A stretch of 52,006 bases of DNA from Aureobasidium sp. EXF-3400. Lineage: Eukaryota > Ascomycota > Dothideomycetes > Dothideales > Saccotheciaceae. Where the stretch lies: the NCBI GenBank assembly GCA_024195585.1, contig SWBL01000352.1, positions 1 to 52,006 of the forward strand, in the 5' to 3' direction. Made by a program: the position numbers and the translations under genes. Positions 50,052 through 52,006 of the stretch are shown one piece after another. The notes beneath the pieces are model-generated. The model made no database searches and had not been told where the DNA came from. It worked only from the letters and a program-made list of their open reading frames with translations. The first letter of the stretch is position 1. Each line of letters starts with the position of its first letter.

Positions 50052-52006
50052 TCAACCCCATCTGCCAGCCTCTCTTTCCCGCTCAACTCTCTCGGCCCTA
50101 GCTTCCTCTCCTTCCTCGTCTTCATATCTATAGCTAACCTTTCTACTCTTCCTCGATCCCTTCGGCCCTGTCGGTGCCTCAAAGCCCGCATTAGAACCTC
50201 GTCTACCGCTTTCCTCACCTCTACCCCTCTTGCCCATGGTAGCAGATTCACGGCGTTGTTGCTCTTTGGCCATACGTTCCTTGATACGTGCTTCGCGTTC
50301 TTGGGCATATGGGTCTGCAGAGGCGGAAGCAGAGGTGTCTTGGGCTACAGCGACGGATTGGAGACTCGGACGTCTGGCACCTCTGTCGTCGTTGCGGTCC
50401 TTGCGGGGGCCGGTGGGTGGTGCGAAGGGTTTGCTGCCGCGAGAGCCTTTGATCTTGAAACCTTGGTCGTCGTTTGTAGAGGTTTGGTCGTCGCGGCGTG
50501 AGCGGCGGGAGGATGAGTAATGATCAGTAGTTCCATTGGCCGAGGTTGAGCGGTCTCTGCGAGAGCGTTTGCGATCACGGTCGCTTCTGTCACGGTCGGA
50601 GCGTTCCTTTTCTCTTTCACGATCGCGGTCACGATCGCGGTCGCGTCGGCTTTTAGTGCGCGAGGATTGGTCGTCTCCGTTACTGCGGTGGTCTTTGTCG
50701 CCACGTGATCTGCTGCGACGGCGGCGGTGATCGCGGTCTCTGCTGCTGTCGCGAGTTGAACGGTGCTTTTCTCTGTCTCTGCGACGGCGTGATCTTCTAG
50801 ATGCGTCTTCGTCGCCAGAGTCGGACCTTATCACGTCCTTTCTGTCGGAGTCAACAGCCTCGTCATCGTACTTGCGTTCGTGGCGGCGACGTCGCTCACG
50901 TCTGCGAGCTCGTGCTTCGCTGTCTTGCGAATCCGCACTGTGTTTACGCTTGCGGCTGTGCGAGCCTGATCTCGAATGTGAAGGCGAACGGCCACGGTCA
51001 CGGTCATCGCGAGCCGGCGAAGGACTGCGCTCTCTTTGTGGTTGAGGAGATTGTGCCGGGAGGGATTGAGGTTGAGGTGTTGGTGTAGGATGGGCGTTCC
51101 TTCCACCTTGGTAGCCGCCCCTGCTGTAAATACCACTGTTGGGCAAGCCCTCACGCATAGCCTTAGGTCCCTTGGGAGCATCGATTGGGGGTCCTGCGGC
51201 AGAGCCTGCAACAACGGTGAAATCATCTGGAGTCTGCGACATGTGTCCATTGAAGCTTCCATGCATGTTGTTGAAGCCACCGCGGCCACGGAAGCCGCCT
51301 CTGCCTCTGTAACCGCCCCTTCCTCTTCCGCCAAATCCACCATTGAAGTTGTTCTGCGGGAAGAACCCGTTTTGATTACCAAAAGGCATCATCGGTGCCA
51401 TAGCAGGATTGAAGCCACCCATACCCATCATGGCTGGGTTGAAGCCATTCGGATCCATCATGTTTGGACCTACATACGTTAGAAAACGACTTGGCAATGA
51501 TTTATTCGTGATGCTCACCTTCATTGTTCGAGTTCATCATCTGATTGCCGTGTTCGTCTTGCATGCCTTGCATCTCATCGCCATTCTCGATACCTTGATT
51601 TTCTGTTTGCTCTTCGCCTTGTGGGACCTGCTCGTTAGTATCCTCGTTGATAGCATCTGTCTGTTGCTCTAGGGCAGGAGTATCATTCTCCGGCATCTCA
51701 GATGCTGGAGCTACAGATTGGGAGTTGCGTCTTTCAGCACCAGCTTCGGCCGATTCAGTGCCGGCTTGAGAAGGGCGGCGATTGCCTTGTTCGTTATCTT
51801 GAGAATAAGCAGCGTCGTCTTGCTGAGCCTGTGGGTTAGATGGGCCAACACTCCCACCAGCAAACGCAGCACCGCCTCTCCCACGGCCAGCAAAGCCACC
51901 ACGCTGTTGGAAGCGGTTCTGGTTCTGGTAGTTATTATGATTGGGGAACTGTTGATTGGCATAGCCTCCTTGGTGCATTTGCGGTTGATTATATCCAGCG
52001 TTGGGA
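50052..52006 (-). CDS. RGG- and RS-rich RNA-binding-type protein, N-terminus outside window
   Basis: Exons seen are 52006-51519 (open to the right edge) and 51469-50052, joined by a 49-nt intron. About 634 residues are present. The visible part starts with Gln/Asn-rich and RGG sequence (QRGGFAGRGRGG). An acidic Gln/Glu stretch follows, then Met/Gly/Asn-rich NPAMAPMMPFGNQNG and a second RGG block (GGRGRGGYRGRGGFRGRGG). A conserved segment, PKGPKAMREGLPNSGI, comes next. A long Arg/Ser/Asp alternating domain (about SRDRDHRRRRSRSRG) and a basic C-terminus with PTGPKGSRKSRK and an acidic end complete it. Such proteins work in splicing or mRNA 3'-end formation; an RRM may lie in the missing N-terminus. 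The exact family was not identified. Confidence 0.8.

Noticed and set aside
50560..50800. Short repeats resembling a repeat array
   Set aside because: They encode the Arg/Asp/Ser alternating domain of the RS-rich protein and are codon-level low complexity, not CRISPR or a satellite.
1..52006. Secondary-metabolite cluster
   Set aside because: There is no polyketide synthase, NRPS, terpene cyclase or pathway regulator; the single monooxygenase, hydrolase and transporter are scattered among housekeeping genes.

Overview
The window is nuclear DNA from a filamentous ascomycete (Pezizomycotina). The genes are split by short introns of about 45-90 nt with GT..AG ends and CTAAC-like branch points. 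One 5S rRNA copy is dispersed, tRNAs carry introns, and the content is typical of a saprobic or plant-associated Dothideomycete-like fungus: pectinase, GH3 beta-glucosidase, a WSC/DUF1996 secreted protein and a NACHT-ankyrin receptor. Genus and species cannot be told from the sequence alone.

Left part (1-20 kb). The window opens inside a 5S rRNA gene (1-90). A DUF7587-type gene (520-1735, minus) follows and is broken by one missing G. After a gene-poor 3.2 kb come a multidomain secreted DUF1996/WSC protein (4906-7619, plus), an MFS transporter of the allantoate/pantothenate type (8536-10156, plus) and, tail to tail with it, a five-exon SET-domain protein (10231-12402, minus). Two secreted plant-cell-wall hydrolases lie on the minus strand: an endo-polygalacturonase (13220-14386) and a nine-exon GH3 beta-glucosidase (15900-18754). 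An ankyrin-like remnant sits at 19.6 kb.

Middle part (20-34 kb). This stretch holds housekeeping genes: PRMT5-type arginine methyltransferase (20391-22902), mitochondrial HSP10 (23551-23992, minus) sharing a divergent promoter with a WRAP53/SWT21-like WD40 gene (24197-25733), an NAD(P) aldehyde dehydrogenase (26872-28529), an epoxide-hydrolase-like alpha/beta hydrolase (29322-30251, minus), an intron-containing tRNA-Glu(CTC), and a GT25-like membrane glycosyltransferase (32210-33355, minus).

Right part (34-52 kb). The TORC2 subunit SIN1/AVO1 (34016-36550, minus) and a PRCC-type splicing-associated protein (37040-38110, plus) diverge from a common promoter. Next come a tRNA-like gene with a 72-nt insert, a previously hidden 66-aa membrane protein gene (38755-39002), a pyrroline-5-carboxylate reductase-like enzyme (39228-40170) tail to tail with a FAD monooxygenase (40212-41438), a DUF7708-NACHT-ankyrin STAND receptor (42175-45731), a kinase-fold protein (46356-47797, minus), an unrecognised small protein that looks highly expressed (48470-48909), and the 3' part of an RGG/RS-rich RNA-binding-type protein that runs off the right edge.

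No single novel multi-gene system stands out. The most notable items are the STAND receptor, two genes whose first coding exon is only the ATG, the hidden 66-aa gene, the odd tRNA-like gene, a perfect heat-shock element at HSP10, and the one-base break in the DUF7587 gene. Exon coordinates below were worked out by hand. Each spliced model keeps one open frame and a whole number of codons, except the DUF7587 gene, which is short by one base.
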